Positions 1 through 6,595 of a stretch of DNA of 54,110 nt are shown here, piece by piece. Numbering within the stretch: the stretch's first letter is position 1; each line of letters opens with the position of its first letter. Under the pieces are notes generated by a model. The model was not told where the DNA came from. It searched no databases and saw nothing but the letters and a program-made list of their open reading frames with translations. Position numbers and translations under genes: made by a program. The stretch comes from a virus: positions 1-54,110 of the IMG/VR virus record IMGVR_UViG_3300035181_001603. The stretch is one strand, 5' to 3'.

Positions 1-82
1 CCGGGTGTACGCTGAGGCTTTACTGGAACTGGCGACTGCCGTCTGCCCAGTTACAATGAAGCACTTTAAAGAAACCCTGTAA
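1..82 (+). CDS. 3' end of a gene cut by the window edge
   Basis: An open frame enters from the left edge in the frame beginning at base 2 and ends with TAA at 80-82. The visible C-terminus reads RVYAEALLELATAVCPVTM then KHFKETL. No family can be assigned from 26 residues. It runs in the same direction as the following cluster of small genes, with a 25 bp gap before the next start, so it is probably the preceding member of that operon. Confidence 0.5.
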   Translation, partial: RVYAEALLELATAVCPVTMKHFKETL

Positions 83-107
83 GTAACCCATAACCAAGGG
101 GATTGAT

Positions 108-311
108 ATGTACATACCATACGACAAAGAAACCGCAAGTACAAAAGACCGCATTGCATGGGCTTTGTGCCAGATTATTGACGACGATGCACCTATGCGC
201 TGGACTCGCTACAGATTCGCTGCCTGGTGTATAGCCATGAATAAAGAAGTAATGGCAGACTTGCAAGAGTTGGCGCTAACCATTGATACTACCCCAGGGA
301 GATTGAAATGA
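108..311 (+). CDS. Small hypothetical early-type protein, 67 aa
   Basis: A 67-residue soluble protein with no signal peptide or membrane segment. It contains an acidic DDDA stretch near residue 25 followed by an aromatic and basic segment (MRWTRYRFAAWCIAMN). The ATG is preceded by AAGGGG, which supports this start. The stop overlaps the next start (ATGA), so the two are translationally coupled. I do not recognise the family. It is the first complete member of a run of small phage accessory genes. Confidence 0.7.
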   Translation: MYIPYDKETASTKDRIAWALCQIIDDDAPMRWTRYRFAAWCIAMNKEVMADLQELALTIDTTPGRLK

Positions 312-607
312 GCAAGAAAGCAATGGAACTGGCGCTTGATGCCTTAGAAAAATGGGACGCAACTATAGCACATAAGCACTCAGGATCAAATGCTGGAATG
401 TCGGTCCTGCAAGAAGCTCTATTCTATGGATGCACAGCCACAGATGTACTCAAAGAAGCGATCAAGCAGCTGGATGAGCCGTTCGGCTATGCTAGATACA
501 TGTTAGACGATCTAGGTTATCGGCGTTTACATTCTATTGCAATGACAACTGAGGGTTGGAATGTCTCTCTTTGCCGCCCACTCTACTTAGGTGATAGAGT
601 TGGATAA
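308..607 (+). CDS. MSKKAME-family small phage protein, copy 1
   Basis: A 99-residue protein opening with MSKKAMELALDALEKW, an amphipathic helix shared almost exactly with the genes at 972 and 1531. The C-terminal half (FGYARYMLDDLGYRRLHSIA..TTEGWN) closely matches the end of the gene at 1531 (YGYSRFLVDDAGDWHYHSFA..TTDGWN), so both ends have paralogs. The middle contains LKEAIKQ, a pattern frequent in small proteins of proteobacterial phages and prophages. GGGAGATTGAA lies just upstream of the ATG and the start overlaps the previous stop. Function is unknown. Confidence 0.75.
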   Translation: MSKKAMELALDALEKWDATIAHKHSGSNAGMSVLQEALFYGCTATDVLKEAIKQLDEPFGYARYMLDDLGYRRLHSIAMTTEGWNVSLCRPLYLGDRVG

Positions 608-608
608 G

Positions 609-680
609 ATGCCAGATACAACCCCATGTGATTGTATTGATGCGATTCGTAAGAAATTCGCTATGGCGGCGATTGAATAG
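609..680 (+). CDS. Possible 23-aa small ORF
   Basis: A short frame begins two bases after the preceding stop and encodes a 23-residue peptide with a CDC motif followed by IDAIRKKF. GGATAAG directly abuts the ATG and is a weak ribosome site. It fills most of an otherwise non-coding 100 bp gap in a densely packed operon, which is the main argument for it. It could equally be chance. Confidence 0.3.
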   Translation: MPDTTPCDCIDAIRKKFAMAAIE

Positions 681-709
681 TTCGACCACGGCTAACAACG
701 GAGTAAAAC

Positions 710-970
710 ATGAACAAAAACGAAGCAATAACGCTGCACCTAACGTACTGTGGAAGGTTTCCTGTATTTGTGTGGCAAGAGGGCGACCACTTTGTTACTG
801 AAGTGGATGGCGTTGTAGTTCGGGAAAAACTTCTCTGGATGCTTGCTGCAAAACTTGATGGCCTTGCACCTTTGCCGAGAAATTTTTATTTCGTGGACCC
901 GCCAGATTATGAGAATGAGGTGGCTAACGCTGGCAACGCACTTACGGATGGACTACCCTATGGAGATTGA
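710..970 (+). CDS. Hypothetical phage protein, 86 aa
   Basis: An 86-residue soluble protein preceded by GGAGTAAAAC before the ATG. The body (FPVFVWQEGDHFVTEVDG) looks like a small beta-rich domain. The last 14 residues, NAGNALTDGLPYGD, are identical to the end of the unrelated protein at 972-1529. The two genes therefore share a 3' junction, as described for the repeat entry. The stop is one base from the next ATG. Function is unknown. Confidence 0.65.
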   Translation: MNKNEAITLHLTYCGRFPVFVWQEGDHFVTEVDGVVVREKLLWMLAAKLDGLAPLPRNFYFVDPPDYENEVANAGNALTDGLPYGD

Positions 971-1010
971 AATGAGCAAGAAAGCAATGGAACAGGCACT
1001 TGAGGCGCTG
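926..1010 (+). repeat. Gene-junction repeat, copy 1 (second copy 1487-1571)
   Basis: About 85 bp spanning the end of one gene, its downstream ribosome site and the start of the next gene recur at 1487-1571 with roughly nine differences. The shared stretch encodes ...NAGNALTDGLPYGD, stop, GGAGATTGA, then MSKKAME. The second half alone (from GGAGATTGAAATG) recurs a third time at about 299-348. These junctions join different upstream bodies to different downstream bodies, which points to recombination at gene boundaries. Confidence 0.8.
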
Positions 1011-1529
1011 GAATATCACCGTGAGCAGACGCGGGCGATTCCTAAAAGTGATGCTGCCATCGCCGCACTTAAGGAAGCGATCACTCAACAAGATAATGGC
1101 CCAGAGTTTGAAGATGGCTGCTCATTAGAAGGGTTTGTAGGTGGCTGCGAACGCATGGGTTGTCACGCTTCGACTGTTGAAGCAATCAAGCAGCAGGGTG
1201 AGTCCGACTCGAATGCCGAAGTTGAAATGTTGCGCGCCGCGATGGCGAGCTACGCTTTTGGGGAGTCGCTCTCGAATGTAGGGTTAGGCGGCACGATATG
1301 GGGATATGGTGAGGATATAGATGGCTGGTATGTCTGCCCACCGGGAGAGAAAATCGGCTACGCAATTTCTGAGTCCGACGCTAAGCGGATTGCGGCCTGC
1401 GTTAATGCCTGCATTGGGATACCTATAAATGTGCTCAATACTAATGGTGTGTCGCCTAACCCGAACAACCCGGAGCAGCAAGGAAACGCTGGCAATGCGC
1501 TTACAGATGGACTACCTTATGGAGATTGA
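972..1529 (+). CDS. MSKKAME-family phage protein, copy 2
   Basis: A 185-residue protein. The ATG at 972 is chosen because it has GGAGATTGA upstream and gives the family N-terminus MSKKAMEQALEALEYHREQ; an earlier in-frame ATG at 843 lies deep inside the previous gene. Residues around 20-45 contain AIAALKEAI. A second domain follows (about residues 80-165) with SYAFGESL...YVCPPGEKIGYAISESDAKRIAACVNACIGI. The C-terminus repeats the end of the gene at 710. Together it looks like a composite of shuffled small modules. Function is unknown. Confidence 0.7.
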   Translation: MSKKAMEQALEALEYHREQTRAIPKSDAAIAALKEAITQQDNGPEFEDGCSLEGFVGGCERMGCHASTVEAIKQQGESDSNAEVEMLRAAMASYAFGESLSNVGLGGTIWGYGEDIDGWYVCPPGEKIGYAISESDAKRIAACVNACIGIPINVLNTNGVSPNPNNPEQQGNAGNALTDGLPYGD

Positions 1530-1530
1530 T

Positions 1531-2028
1531 ATGAGCAAGAAAGCAATGGAACTGGCGCTTGAGGCGCTAGAAGAAATATCTATACTGGGCGGCAGTTACT
1601 ACAGAATATGGGAAAAGAAATGCCGTCCAGCCATCATTGTACTCAGAGAAGCACTAATAGCACAAATGGAAGAGATCAATCATCGGCCAGAAGACGCATT
1701 CAAAACCTACGTCCATAAACGCGTTTTAACTGAGAAGGCCGAACTCGACAAGAAGCTGATAAAGTTATCTACCTTCTTTCATACGATTCAGTTTGCCGAT
1801 CTGTCGGAAGCCGAACAGTCACGGTTGCGCAACCAAGCCCGTTGCATGGACGGCTACGCGGCGGTGCTTGAAGAGCGCATTGCCGCCTACAAAGTACAGA
1901 GTAAGCCTTATGGCTATTCTCGATTCCTAGTGGACGATGCAGGAGATTGGCATTACCACTCTTTTGCAAAGACGACTGATGGTTGGAATGAGAGTTTTTG
2001 TCTCCCGCTCTACACTACGCCCAAGTAA
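1531..2028 (+). CDS. MSKKAME-family phage protein, copy 3
   Basis: A 165-residue protein. The ATG at 1531 has GGAGATTGAT upstream and yields the same MSKKAMELALEALEE start as the gene at 308. A central charged helical stretch (about residues 50-110, EKAELDKKLIKL...MDGYAAVLEERIAAYK) is probably coiled. The C-terminus (YGYSRFLVDDAGDW...TTDGWNESFCLPLY) is a paralog of the end of the 308 gene. It can be read as the 308 gene with a helical insertion. No function is known. Confidence 0.75.
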   Translation: MSKKAMELALEALEEISILGGSYYRIWEKKCRPAIIVLREALIAQMEEINHRPEDAFKTYVHKRVLTEKAELDKKLIKLSTFFHTIQFADLSEAEQSRLRNQARCMDGYAAVLEERIAAYKVQSKPYGYSRFLVDDAGDWHYHSFAKTTDGWNESFCLPLYTTPK

Positions 2029-2094
2029 TAAGTTAATTGCCCGGTACAGAAGACGCGCCAAGATGCTGCCAGATAACATTCAAGGAACACCACT

Positions 2095-2676
2095 ATGAAC
2101 TACCCGCTAACAATAACCCTTTCCTCCCTAAGTAAAAAAAGAGCCTGCTTTAATGGATATAACAAGGTAGTTAGAAGCCTTCAGGGACTCCCGTTCACCA
2201 GCCTGGATTCCACCCGAGAATACTACATCAGCTACGAACATAGGGGGCCTCTACCGTTGGCTTCCATAGTCTCTAGTAATTGCCTGGGTGATGCCCTGTG
2301 GGCTCTCCTATGTATTCCAGGTACAGAAAGGGACTCCCGCCTATTTGCTGTTTGGTGTGCTAGGAGGGTGCAACACTTGATGACTGATCCACGCAGCATA
2401 GCCGCGCCAGACGTAGCTGAGCGCTATGCCAATGGAGAGGCTACGGATTCTGAATTGGCTGCTGCGTGGACTGCTGCGAATGCTGCTGCGTGGACTACTG
2501 AAGGGACTGCTGCGTTTGCTGCTGCGTTTGCTGCTAGGGCTGCTAAGGCTGCTGCGGGGGCTGCTGCGTTTGCTGCTAGGGCTGCTACTGGAGCTTCTGA
2601 GGAAGATGCTCAGAAATCGATGTTCATCAAAATGTGTGAAGGCCGAGCGCCATGGCAAACAGAGGAGAAAATATGA
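2095..2676 (+). CDS. Alanine-rich repeat phage protein, paralog of 5885 gene
   Basis: A 193-residue protein. Residues 1-120 form a conserved domain (NYPLTITLSSL...YNKVVRSLQGLPFT...ALWALLCIPG...RLFAVWCARRVQHLM) about 60 percent identical by eye to the protein at 5885. Residues about 122-170 are almost only Ala with Trp, Thr, Phe and Arg. They are encoded by repeated GCTGCTGCG-type triplets, so the tract probably grows and shrinks by slippage. The C-terminus (QKSMFIKMCEGRAPWQ) is again shared with the 5885 copy. This organisation, with an Ala-rich helical tract before a short conserved end, occurs in many proteobacterial phages. Function is unknown. Confidence 0.75.
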   Translation: MNYPLTITLSSLSKKRACFNGYNKVVRSLQGLPFTSLDSTREYYISYEHRGPLPLASIVSSNCLGDALWALLCIPGTERDSRLFAVWCARRVQHLMTDPRSIAAPDVAERYANGEATDSELAAAWTAANAAAWTTEGTAAFAAAFAARAAKAAAGAAAFAARAATGASEEDAQKSMFIKMCEGRAPWQTEEKI

Positions 2677-2906
2677 ATCGTATGGAATGGATTATAGTAG
2701 TTATCTTAACAGGCATCTTTGCTGTTGTTAGTGTTGGCTTATGGAAAGAAATCAATCAGCCAACATTTGAACTTAAGAAAGGCGACTGGGAATGCGTGAA
2801 TCCTGTGTATCGCACACATATACAGCCAATGTATATAGGGAAGATAGCAACCATGCAGACGGTCACAGATACTGTATGCATGGAGTACCGGCGCATAGGT
2901 GGCTAA
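2673..2906 (+). CDS. Small single-pass membrane protein, 77 aa
   Basis: Starts at the ATG overlapping the previous stop (ATGA), with GAGGAG upstream; an earlier in-frame ATG at 2652 lies inside the previous gene and lacks a ribosome site. Residues 5-24 (WIIVVILTGIFAVVSVGLW) form one clear transmembrane helix. The polar C-terminal domain (about 50 residues, two Cys) is probably exposed on one side of the inner membrane. It is not recognised. Its placement in an early-type operon suggests an accessory role in host takeover. Confidence 0.7.
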   Translation: MNRMEWIIVVILTGIFAVVSVGLWKEINQPTFELKKGDWECVNPVYRTHIQPMYIGKIATMQTVTDTVCMEYRRIGG

Positions 2907-2950
2907 GGTTAACCGCCTACCTTTGAAGTGAGGCACTTTGAAAAGGAGAA

Positions 2951-3136
2951 ATGATGGATACACTACTGCATGAAGACAAAACATATACATGGGTCGAAGA
3001 CAACGACGGAGAAGGTTTTTGGGTTAGCACCTGCGGAAACTGCTTTGGGTTCGTCAGGGGAAACCGGTCAGAGAGGCACTCACGTGTATGCCCATACTGT
3101 GGCGAGAGCCTTCTAACAAAGGAACAATTGAAATGA
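2951..3136 (+). CDS. Small zinc-ribbon protein, 61 aa
   Basis: A 61-residue protein containing CGNC (residues 27-30) and CPYC (residues 47-50), the two knuckles of a rubredoxin-like zinc ribbon. The WVEDNDGEGFWVSTCGN segment is duplicated in the next gene (WVEDNNGFWVTGCGN). AAGGAGAA precedes the ATG. The stop overlaps the next start by four bases. Such one-ribbon proteins are common in phage early regions; the binding partner cannot be told from sequence. Confidence 0.75.
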   Translation: MMDTLLHEDKTYTWVEDNDGEGFWVSTCGNCFGFVRGNRSERHSRVCPYCGESLLTKEQLK

Positions 3137-3291
3137 GTGAACAGTGTAACTGGGTTGAAGACAATAATGGCTTTTGGGTTACCGGATGCGGAAACCTTTT
3201 TGACATAAGCGAGGGCACACCATCGGATAATAAAATGCACTGTGGCAAGAGACTGCAAGAGGTGCAGACAGATGATAGGAGGCTGAAATGA
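3133..3291 (+). CDS. Degenerate paralog of the zinc-ribbon protein, 52 aa
   Basis: Starts at the ATG overlapping the preceding stop; a longer in-frame start at 3088 would run through the preceding gene. The protein repeats the WVEDNNGFWVTGCGN block of its neighbour but has lost CxxC pairing: only CG (residue 19) and HCG (around residue 37) remain. It looks like a tandem duplicate that has lost metal binding. Coupling at both ends shows it is still inside the operon. Confidence 0.65.
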   Translation: MSEQCNWVEDNNGFWVTGCGNLFDISEGTPSDNKMHCGKRLQEVQTDDRRLK

Positions 3292-3554
3292 TAGAAGCTA
3301 AGGATGAAGATTTGAAGCGGTTGCTACCGTGCCCGTTTTGTCCCGGCGGTATAACCGAATTCAAAGACAACGGGAGAGTCTGGGTTGGCATGAGGTATAG
3401 CGACCCGGTCAGCGTTTCGGTGCGGCATTGGTGCGCTGAAGCCCCTGGCCCAAGCCGGATGATCGAACGGATCGGGCGTGACAAAGAGCAGGCAATAGAG
3501 CGATGGAATACTCGCTATAATGCTGAAATAACCAACGTACCAAGTGACACATAA
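3288..3554 (+). CDS. Lar-like restriction-alleviation family protein
   Basis: An 88-residue protein with the layout of the Lar family. LLPCPFCPGG (residues 12-21) makes the first zinc knuckle and HWC (about residue 47) provides another ligand. The C-terminal RDKEQAIERWNTR motif is the characteristic end of this family. Lar proteins of Rac-type prophages modulate type I restriction and modification; many phage members have never been tested. The second knuckle is incomplete here (one Cys), so metal binding may be weakened. Assignment rests on motif recognition. Confidence 0.6.
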   Translation: MIEAKDEDLKRLLPCPFCPGGITEFKDNGRVWVGMRYSDPVSVSVRHWCAEAPGPSRMIERIGRDKEQAIERWNTRYNAEITNVPSDT

Positions 3555-3613
3555 CATAGAGTTAACCGGATGAAGCTTTTGCGGGTCAGGGTTTTTAAAT
3601 AGTGGTAGACCTT

Positions 3614-3652
3614 ACCAAGTAAAACCTTGGTCACTACTCTAGGCCCTTTATT
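3614..3652 (+). terminator. Probable terminator of the first small-gene operon
   Basis: ACCAAG (3614-3619) pairs with CTTGGT (3626-3631) around a TAAAAC loop. Flanking AGTG/CACT can extend it across a bulge. A T-rich run follows at 3647-3657. It precedes the promoter module at 3646-3696. Confidence 0.5.
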
Positions 3653-3695
3653 TTTTTAGTCAAAGTACACTTATTTTGGTATAACAATAGTAGGA
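3646..3695 (+). promoter_or_regulatory. Promoter module copy A (TTGGTATAAC)
   Basis: The block CCTTTATTTTTTTAGTCAAA, then GTACACTTATTTTGGTATAAC, then AATAGTAG, is repeated nearly base for base at 3983-4033 and 33251-33302. TTGGTATAAC is at 3676-3685. The core matches an extended minus-10 (TGnTATAA) except that the last base is C, not T. The transcript would begin about 45 bases upstream of the 3740 start. Confidence 0.7.
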
Positions 3696-3739
3696 TAAAA
3701 CATACCGTTTGTCCAAATATAATATAAGGAGTATTACAA

Positions 3740-3925
3740 ATGAATGCACCTGCCAAAGAAGCAAGTTTTACATCTAAGGTCTTGGATCACCTTAAGTCCA
3801 ACTATGACACCTATCTGAGTATACTGGGGCTTTCTATCACGGCCTATGGGTGTTACAAGGTAGAACAGTATCTGAAGACCAGTCTATCAGAGGTGTTTGA
3901 TGACCACACGGTCGGAGCTATGTAA
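3740..3925 (+). CDS. Small membrane protein, paralog of the 32909 gene
   Basis: A 61-residue protein with one probable transmembrane helix (YLSILGLSITAYGCY, about residues 29-44). FTSKVLDHLKSNY and the C-terminus DDHTVGAM are shared with the 99-residue protein at 32909, which carries an extra 40-residue helical N-terminal segment. Promoter, 5' leader, ribosome site (AAGGAG) and terminator are also shared, so a whole transcription cassette was duplicated across 29 kb. Strong signals on both sides imply a monocistronic, abundant early message. Function unknown. Confidence 0.75.
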   Translation: MNAPAKEASFTSKVLDHLKSNYDTYLSILGLSITAYGCYKVEQYLKTSLSEVFDDHTVGAM

Positions 3926-3931
3926 CAACAG

Positions 3932-3959
3932 CAGCGCTCAATTCAGAGCGCTGTTTTTT
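3932..3959 (+). terminator. Intrinsic terminator, CAGCGCTC/GAGCGCTG
   Basis: CAGCGCTC (3932-3939) pairs with GAGCGCTG (3946-3953) around AATTCA, followed by TTTTTT. The homologous terminator at 33215 has CAGGGCTC/GAGCCCTG. Both arms have changed together, which supports the hairpin. Confidence 0.9.
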
Positions 3960-3983
3960 AAATAAGGGTGACCTTACCAGGTC

Positions 3984-4034
3984 CTTTATTTTTTTTAGTC
4001 AAAGTACACTTATTTTGGTATAACAATAGTAGAG
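3984..4034 (+). promoter_or_regulatory. Promoter module copy B (TTGGTATAAC)
   Basis: Second copy of the repeated T-rich tract plus AGTCAAAGTACACTTATTTTGG, with TTGGTATAAC at 4015-4024 and the AATAGTAG continuation. It begins 25 bases after the terminator at 3932 and should drive the long run of small genes from 4085 to 9461. Confidence 0.7.
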
Positions 4035-4084
4035 AGATACTCTCTATTTATATTAGTAATGGCCCGCATAACCTTGGAGAGAAC

Positions 4085-4345
4085 ATGAAAATTTTGAAAT
4101 GGACGCTGACAGTTACTGACTTGCAAACCCTACACATCCACAAGGGTGCGAAGCTACTTAAGGTGCAAGCACAAGACGGCATACCACAACTGTGGGCTTT
4201 AGTGGATGAGATGGAACCTATCGTGCCCCGCAACTTTGCCACCTACGGCACAGGCAATCTAATACATGACGGTCCGGGCGAGTACGTGGGAACCTATGGG
4301 ATTCACGGAGGCTACCTAATATTCCATGTATTTGAGTTGGCCTAA
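4085..4345 (+). CDS. Small conserved phage protein, 86 aa
   Basis: Starts at ATG 4085 after TTGGAGAGAAC; the in-frame ATG at 3968 lies upstream of the promoter and is not credible. The sequence VTDLQTLHIHKGAKLLKVQ, then GIPQLWALVDE, then YGTGN, GTYG and FHVFELA is a pattern I recognise from a widespread family of small phage proteins of unknown role. It is probably a compact beta-rich domain. It is the first gene after the promoter at 4015, so it should be among the earliest transcribed. Confidence 0.75.
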   Translation: MKILKWTLTVTDLQTLHIHKGAKLLKVQAQDGIPQLWALVDEMEPIVPRNFATYGTGNLIHDGPGEYVGTYGIHGGYLIFHVFELA

Positions 4346-4403
4346 CGCAAAAGTGAGCAACTTGTAAGGGTCAGCTAGACTGCCAGGTTAAATCGGAGAA
4401 AAT

Positions 4404-4730
4404 ATGGACACAAAGAACGAAGTAATTAACAGGGCGATAGCCGCACTGAAAGATGCGGAGAAGTTAGCAAAGATAGCCTTCGCCTTTGACGACGGTGATA
4501 TGTTTGGGGTACACCACAATGATGCCGTCAATGCCATTAACAAGTACTCCAATGCGATTGCAGACCTTCTCACTTTGCGAGATGAGGCAGCCGAGATTGA
4601 GCGACTCAGAAAAATTGCCAACCTTTTCGCTAGACTGGTCATTCGCAGGGCTGATGGGTCCGTGGGTATAGCATACGATCCTGCTGCATTACTTGAAGCA
4701 GGCGAGGTTTTGAAGACACGAGCAATTTGA
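4404..4730 (+). CDS. Hypothetical helical protein, 108 aa
   Basis: A 108-residue, mostly alpha-helical protein (NEVINRAIAALKDAEKLAKIAF..., DLLTLRDEAAEIERLRKIANLFARL) with a short beta-like middle. The EIERLRKIANLF stretch is a likely coiled coil. CGGAGAAAAT precedes the ATG. No catalytic motif is visible and the family is not recognised. It lies between two familiar small phage proteins in a same-strand cluster. Confidence 0.65.
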   Translation: MDTKNEVINRAIAALKDAEKLAKIAFAFDDGDMFGVHHNDAVNAINKYSNAIADLLTLRDEAAEIERLRKIANLFARLVIRRADGSVGIAYDPAALLEAGEVLKTRAI

Positions 4731-4742
4731 AAAGGAAACGAA

Positions 4743-4967
4743 ATGCGGACAAACTATGAAATGACAGCCGATGATCTTACTGCGCTGTTTGACGCAATGA
4801 GGCCAGTACCGATGATCGCGCTCCAATGTGCCACGGTGCGTAGCGTTCAGGAAAACGCAAATGCAGCCTGGGCCAAACTTGGCGAGAAGATGGGATTTGA
4901 CCCAATGACTGTACAGCCTACAGGTAAAGGCGACAGGTTCTTTTCGGCGGTAACAAAGGAAAGCTGA
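4743..4967 (+). CDS. Small conserved phage protein (ENANAAWAKLG type)
   Basis: A 74-residue protein with the pattern TADDLTALFDAMRPVPMIAL, then QENANAAWAKLGEKMGFD, then GKGDRFFSA. I recognise this as a recurrent small protein in phages of proteobacteria; its role is not established. AAAGGAAACGAA provides the ribosome site. It is separated by 12 bp from the previous gene and one base from the next, so it is co-translated. Confidence 0.75.
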   Translation: MRTNYEMTADDLTALFDAMRPVPMIALQCATVRSVQENANAAWAKLGEKMGFDPMTVQPTGKGDRFFSAVTKES

Positions 4968-4968
4968 C

Positions 4969-5226
4969 ATGAGTGAAGAACAGCAAAGCGTAGTAGTAGC
5001 ACAGTGGATTACTAAGTACTGCACGCTACTGCGATTATTCAAGACTGATGGGCAGGCTTTGCAGTGGCGCACAGAGATAGCCGTGGTTAACTGGGACGGT
5101 GAGTTCCCCGATTATCCCAAACCTGAAGATTGTAATATTGGCAGTACCTACTTTAGTGTAATGAGAAATAGGTCCGAGCTGGCTGAGTATTTCCAAATTA
5201 ACTTAACAACCATAGAGGGGGATTGA
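4969..5226 (+). CDS. Hypothetical protein, 85 aa
   Basis: An 85-residue soluble protein beginning MSEEQQSVVVAQW, with a central NWDGEFPDYPKPEDC stretch. The ATG follows AAAGGAAAGCTGAC and is one base after the previous stop. No motif or family is recognised. It lies in the middle of the same-strand cluster and shares its tight spacing, which is the main support for it being expressed. Confidence 0.65.
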   Translation: MSEEQQSVVVAQWITKYCTLLRLFKTDGQALQWRTEIAVVNWDGEFPDYPKPEDCNIGSTYFSVMRNRSELAEYFQINLTTIEGD

Positions 5227-5227
5227 A

Positions 5228-5473
5228 ATGAAACTCGAAACAGCACAAGTGGCATACAAGAAAGGCGACGTATGTCTATTCCATCGCTGCGGATGGGGAT
5301 TATCAGAAGTAATTATCTTGGATGTATCTCAAGCAGCCAAGGCGATCAAGACGGACATAGACGGATGGATGACCGTAGAAAGCTTTAACGAAATGGTAAA
5401 AGGAAAGATCGGGCACGTAGAGATGCGTGGATTTTTTATATTCAAGTGGCGCGTAGTGGTTCGTGTGCCATAA
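5228..5473 (+). CDS. Hypothetical protein, 81 aa
   Basis: An 81-residue protein with alternating hydrophobic and polar residues (VAYKKGDVCLFHRCGWGLSE, then KIGHVEMRGFFIFKWRVVV), suggesting a small beta-barrel. AGGGGGATTGAA lies directly before the ATG. No catalytic signature or known family is seen. The start is one base after the previous stop. Confidence 0.6.
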   Translation: MKLETAQVAYKKGDVCLFHRCGWGLSEVIILDVSQAAKAIKTDIDGWMTVESFNEMVKGKIGHVEMRGFFIFKWRVVVRVP

Positions 5474-5566
5474 CGTGTAGTTGAGGGGCATGACGCTTTA
5501 CCAGCGTCCGCTCGAACGTAGGGTTAGCCCACTGCCCTTGAAGTGTGGCGCAACAAAGGAAATACC

Positions 5567-5842
5567 ATGAATGCAAGCTTAGAAATGCCAAAGTACAGAT
5601 GCCACAAGGAAGTGTGGGCGCTGAAAATTTACAACATGGTTGACCCGACTCAACCAGGAAATGAGAGTGACGGCAGCATGATGATTCACCCAGCCAACAC
5701 GAGGTATGAACCGTTTCGTGTGCCGCATGAATATATGCAAAAGCACAGTCCTGATGTGGGCGGCTACTATGTTGTATATGAGGACGGGTATCAGTCATAT
5801 TCACCAGCAAAAGCTTTTGAGGACGGATACTCGCTGGTTTAG
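5567..5842 (+). CDS. Conserved small phage protein (KYRCHKEVWALKI / GGYYVVYEDGY)
   Basis: A 91-residue protein whose motifs MPKYRCHKEVWALKI, then VPHEYMQKHSPDVGGYYVVY, then EDGYQSYSPAKAFEDGY are typical of a small protein found in many phages and prophages. The start at 5567 is preferred over 5543 because AAAGGAAATACC precedes it and it gives the expected N-terminus. It is likely a small beta-rich domain. No biochemical role is established. Confidence 0.75.
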   Translation: MNASLEMPKYRCHKEVWALKIYNMVDPTQPGNESDGSMMIHPANTRYEPFRVPHEYMQKHSPDVGGYYVVYEDGYQSYSPAKAFEDGYSLV

Positions 5843-5884
5843 GAGTCTAACGTAGAGATAACCAGCGATAGCAGAGGAACTAAA

Positions 5885-6487
5885 ATGAACTATCCTATTA
5901 CAGTAACCCTTTCCGATCTACGTAAAAAAGGAGCCTATTTTGAAAGTTATAACAAGGTAGTTAGAAGCCTTCAGGGACTCCCCTTCACCTGCAAAGATTC
6001 CATTAGAAAATCCTATATACGTTACGCACATAAGGGAGATATACTACTGTCTTCAATAGTACATAGTAACTGTCTAGATAACGCATTATGGGCGCTCCGC
6101 TGTATCCCAGGTATAGAAAGAGACGCACGTCTATTTGCTGTTTGGTGTGCTAGAAGGGTACAACACTTGATGACTAGTCCACATAGCTTAATAGCTCTGG
6201 ACATAGCAACGTTATACGCCAATGGAAGGGCTACAGATATGGACTTAACTGATGCGTGGGTTGCTGCTAGGGATGCAGCTCGCGCTGCACAGAACGCCGA
6301 TGAATGGGATGCTTCTCGCGCTGCTGTCTGGGTTACTTCGAAGTATGCTCCACAAGCAGCAGAGCAGGCTACTCTATGGGCTTCTGATAGGGATACTGAG
6401 GAAGAAGCTCAAAAAGCGATGTTCATCAAAATGTGTGAAGGCCGAGCGCCATGGCAAGAGACTGCAAGAGATATGGAAAGGTCCTAA
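5885..6487 (+). CDS. Paralog of the 2095 alanine-rich protein
   Basis: A 200-residue protein. The first 120 residues (NYPITVTLSDL...YNKVVRSLQGLPFT...ARLFAVWCARRVQHLM) closely match the 2095 gene. The middle (about 120-180) has more varied residues (AARDAARAAQNADEW, then DASRAAVWVTSKYAPQAAEQ) than the near-pure Ala tract of its paralog. The C-terminus (QKAMFIKMCEGRAPWQ) is again conserved. GAGGAACTAAA precedes the ATG. Comparing the two suggests the Ala tract of the 2095 copy expanded recently. Function unknown. Confidence 0.75.
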   Translation: MNYPITVTLSDLRKKGAYFESYNKVVRSLQGLPFTCKDSIRKSYIRYAHKGDILLSSIVHSNCLDNALWALRCIPGIERDARLFAVWCARRVQHLMTSPHSLIALDIATLYANGRATDMDLTDAWVAARDAARAAQNADEWDASRAAVWVTSKYAPQAAEQATLWASDRDTEEEAQKAMFIKMCEGRAPWQETARDMERS

Positions 6488-6595
6488 AGACTGACCATAG
6501 GAGAACTGAAGATGAAAAGTACCCCACTAATTTGATATCAAAACATGCTGGAGAGGCTGAACCCACTACGCTACACTTTGCTTCAAGGACTTAGA

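Noticed and set aside
2341-2658. Long minus- and plus-frame Ser/Leu-rich frames across the alanine tract
   Set aside because: They are frame shadows of the GCT/GCG-rich tract with extreme composition; the frame at 2095 has a paralog and a ribosome site.
3347-3355. CGGTATAAC inside the Lar-like gene as a promoter
   Set aside because: It lacks the TG of the TGGTATAA consensus and lies within coding sequence far from any start.
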